NCBI GenBank assembly: GCA_002393815.1
Contig: DGUB01000078.1
Coordinates: forward strand, 501-6,807
Length of the DNA: 6,307 nt
Source: Ruminococcus sp. UBA4321
GTDB lineage: Bacteria > Bacillota > Clostridia > Oscillospirales > Ruminococcaceae
Direction of reading: 5' to 3'
Part shown: positions 6,048-6,307 of the stretch, piece by piece
Position numbering within the stretch: the stretch's first letter is position 1
Layout of the letters: the number at the start of each line of letters is the position of its first letter
Position numbers and translations under genes: made by a program
Notes under the pieces: model-generated
Databases searched by the model: none
What the model saw: the letters and a program-made list of their open reading frames with translations, nothing else
Told to the model about the DNA's origin: nothing

Positions 6048-6307
6048 TCAATCCACACGGGGATTTTTGTCCGTCTTTTCCCGTGACTGTCGGGGCAGGT
6101 TTGTCATTTCCTGTTCCCGTAAAAAATAATAATCCGCACCGTCGCCCTTCGGTGATTTTTCTGCTATTGTTCTGAAATTGTCAACCGCCTGTTTCATATC
6201 TGTCTGTCTGAACAGGTAACTTCCGGAAACCAGAATATCCGCACCGGCGGTAAGAGCTTCCGGAGCTGTTGTATCGTCAATGCCGCCGTCTACTTCTATT
6301 TTAATGT
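6048..6307 (-). CDS. rpe: Ribulose-phosphate 3-epimerase, C-terminal 85 codons, cut by the window edge
   Basis: Cytoplasmic TIM-barrel enzyme interconverting ribulose 5-phosphate and xylulose 5-phosphate in the pentose phosphate pathway. Seen: the frame enters from the right edge with IKIEVDGGID, which holds the catalytic Asp of the conserved VDGGI motif. TAPEALTAGADILVSGSYLF follows, matching the terminal phosphate-binding segment (family form GADxLVAGSAVF). The normal C-terminal helix is DMKQAVDNFRTIAEK. Family members usually end about here, but this frame continues for roughly 38 residues that are charged and show no family motif, ending NPRVD before TGA at 6048-6050. The tail-coding DNA contains a terminator-like hairpin. 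The stop lies 4 nt before the next ATG, which points to coupling. The active-site part upstream is outside the window. An unrelated barrel enzyme sharing this end is unlikely. Confidence 0.88.
   Translation of the reverse strand, partial: IKIEVDGGIDDTTAPEALTAGADILVSGSYLFRQTDMKQAVDNFRTIAEKSPKGDGADYYFLREQEMTNLPRQSREKTDKNPRVD
6121..6160 (-). terminator. Terminator-like hairpin with T-tracts on both sides, inside the 3' end of rpe
   Basis: The minus strand reads CACCG-AAGGGCGA-CGGTG (6137-6154), followed after CGG by ATTATTATTTTTT; an A-tract (AAAAAT) precedes the stem. On the plus strand the same stem is followed by ATTTTT, so it could act in both directions. The stem is only 5 bp with an 8-base loop, and it lies within an open reading frame, so efficient termination is doubtful. 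It may be an attenuator, a relic of the former rpe terminator, or chance. Confidence 0.35.

Noticed and set aside
6179..6184. Perfect TTGACA on the minus strand within rpe, a possible -35 box for the downstream operon
   Set aside because: No acceptable -10 element lies 16 to 18 nt downstream; the sequence there is GAAAAA-like.
1..6307. Search for CRISPR arrays, tRNA/rRNA genes, insertion sequences and riboswitches
   Set aside because: No spaced direct repeats, cloverleaf, transposase or aptamer-like segment seen; coding density is near complete.

Overview
The window suggests a low-to-mid GC Bacillota genome, most likely a Clostridia/Oscillospiraceae (Ruminococcus-like) member. The evidence is the linkage of HPr kinase, MurB, RapZ, WhiA and DnaE, a gene neighbourhood known from Clostridia and, in part, from Bacillus, together with strong AGGAGG-type ribosome sites. 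The genus is an inference; no rRNA or other taxonomic marker is present.

All seven genes lie on the minus strand, so the operon reads from right to left. In transcription order they are: the 3' end of rpe (ribulose-phosphate 3-epimerase, entering from the right edge); a membrane-anchored extracytoplasmic protein resembling the DUF4015 'putative glycoside hydrolase' family; hprK; murB; rapZ; whiA; and the first 377 codons of dnaE, cut by the left edge just before the catalytic aspartates. Gaps are 4 to 31 nt, murB and rapZ overlap by 10 nt, and no convincing terminator separates the genes downstream of rpe. A single polycistronic unit with translational coupling is the simplest reading. No stretch over 300 bases lacks a gene, and I see no RNA gene, mobile element or CRISPR array.

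Functionally the cluster joins central carbon state (Rpe, HprK) to envelope synthesis (MurB makes UDP-MurNAc; RapZ-family proteins are linked to amino-sugar metabolism; the anchored protein faces the cell wall), to division control (WhiA) and to replication (DnaE).

The core genes are ordinary. The points worth a second look are: (1) a dispersed palindrome, TCCGGA/TTCCGGAA, strongly over-represented in all three reading frames and unevenly spread between genes; (2) a DnaE PHP domain with two metal-ligand histidines replaced; (3) an Rpe with an extra charged C-terminal tail that is read through a terminator-like hairpin; (4) a divergent DUF4015-like protein that has lost conserved acidic residues and carries a C7 tract; (5) the absence of yvcK and of an HPr gene from the places where relatives carry them.
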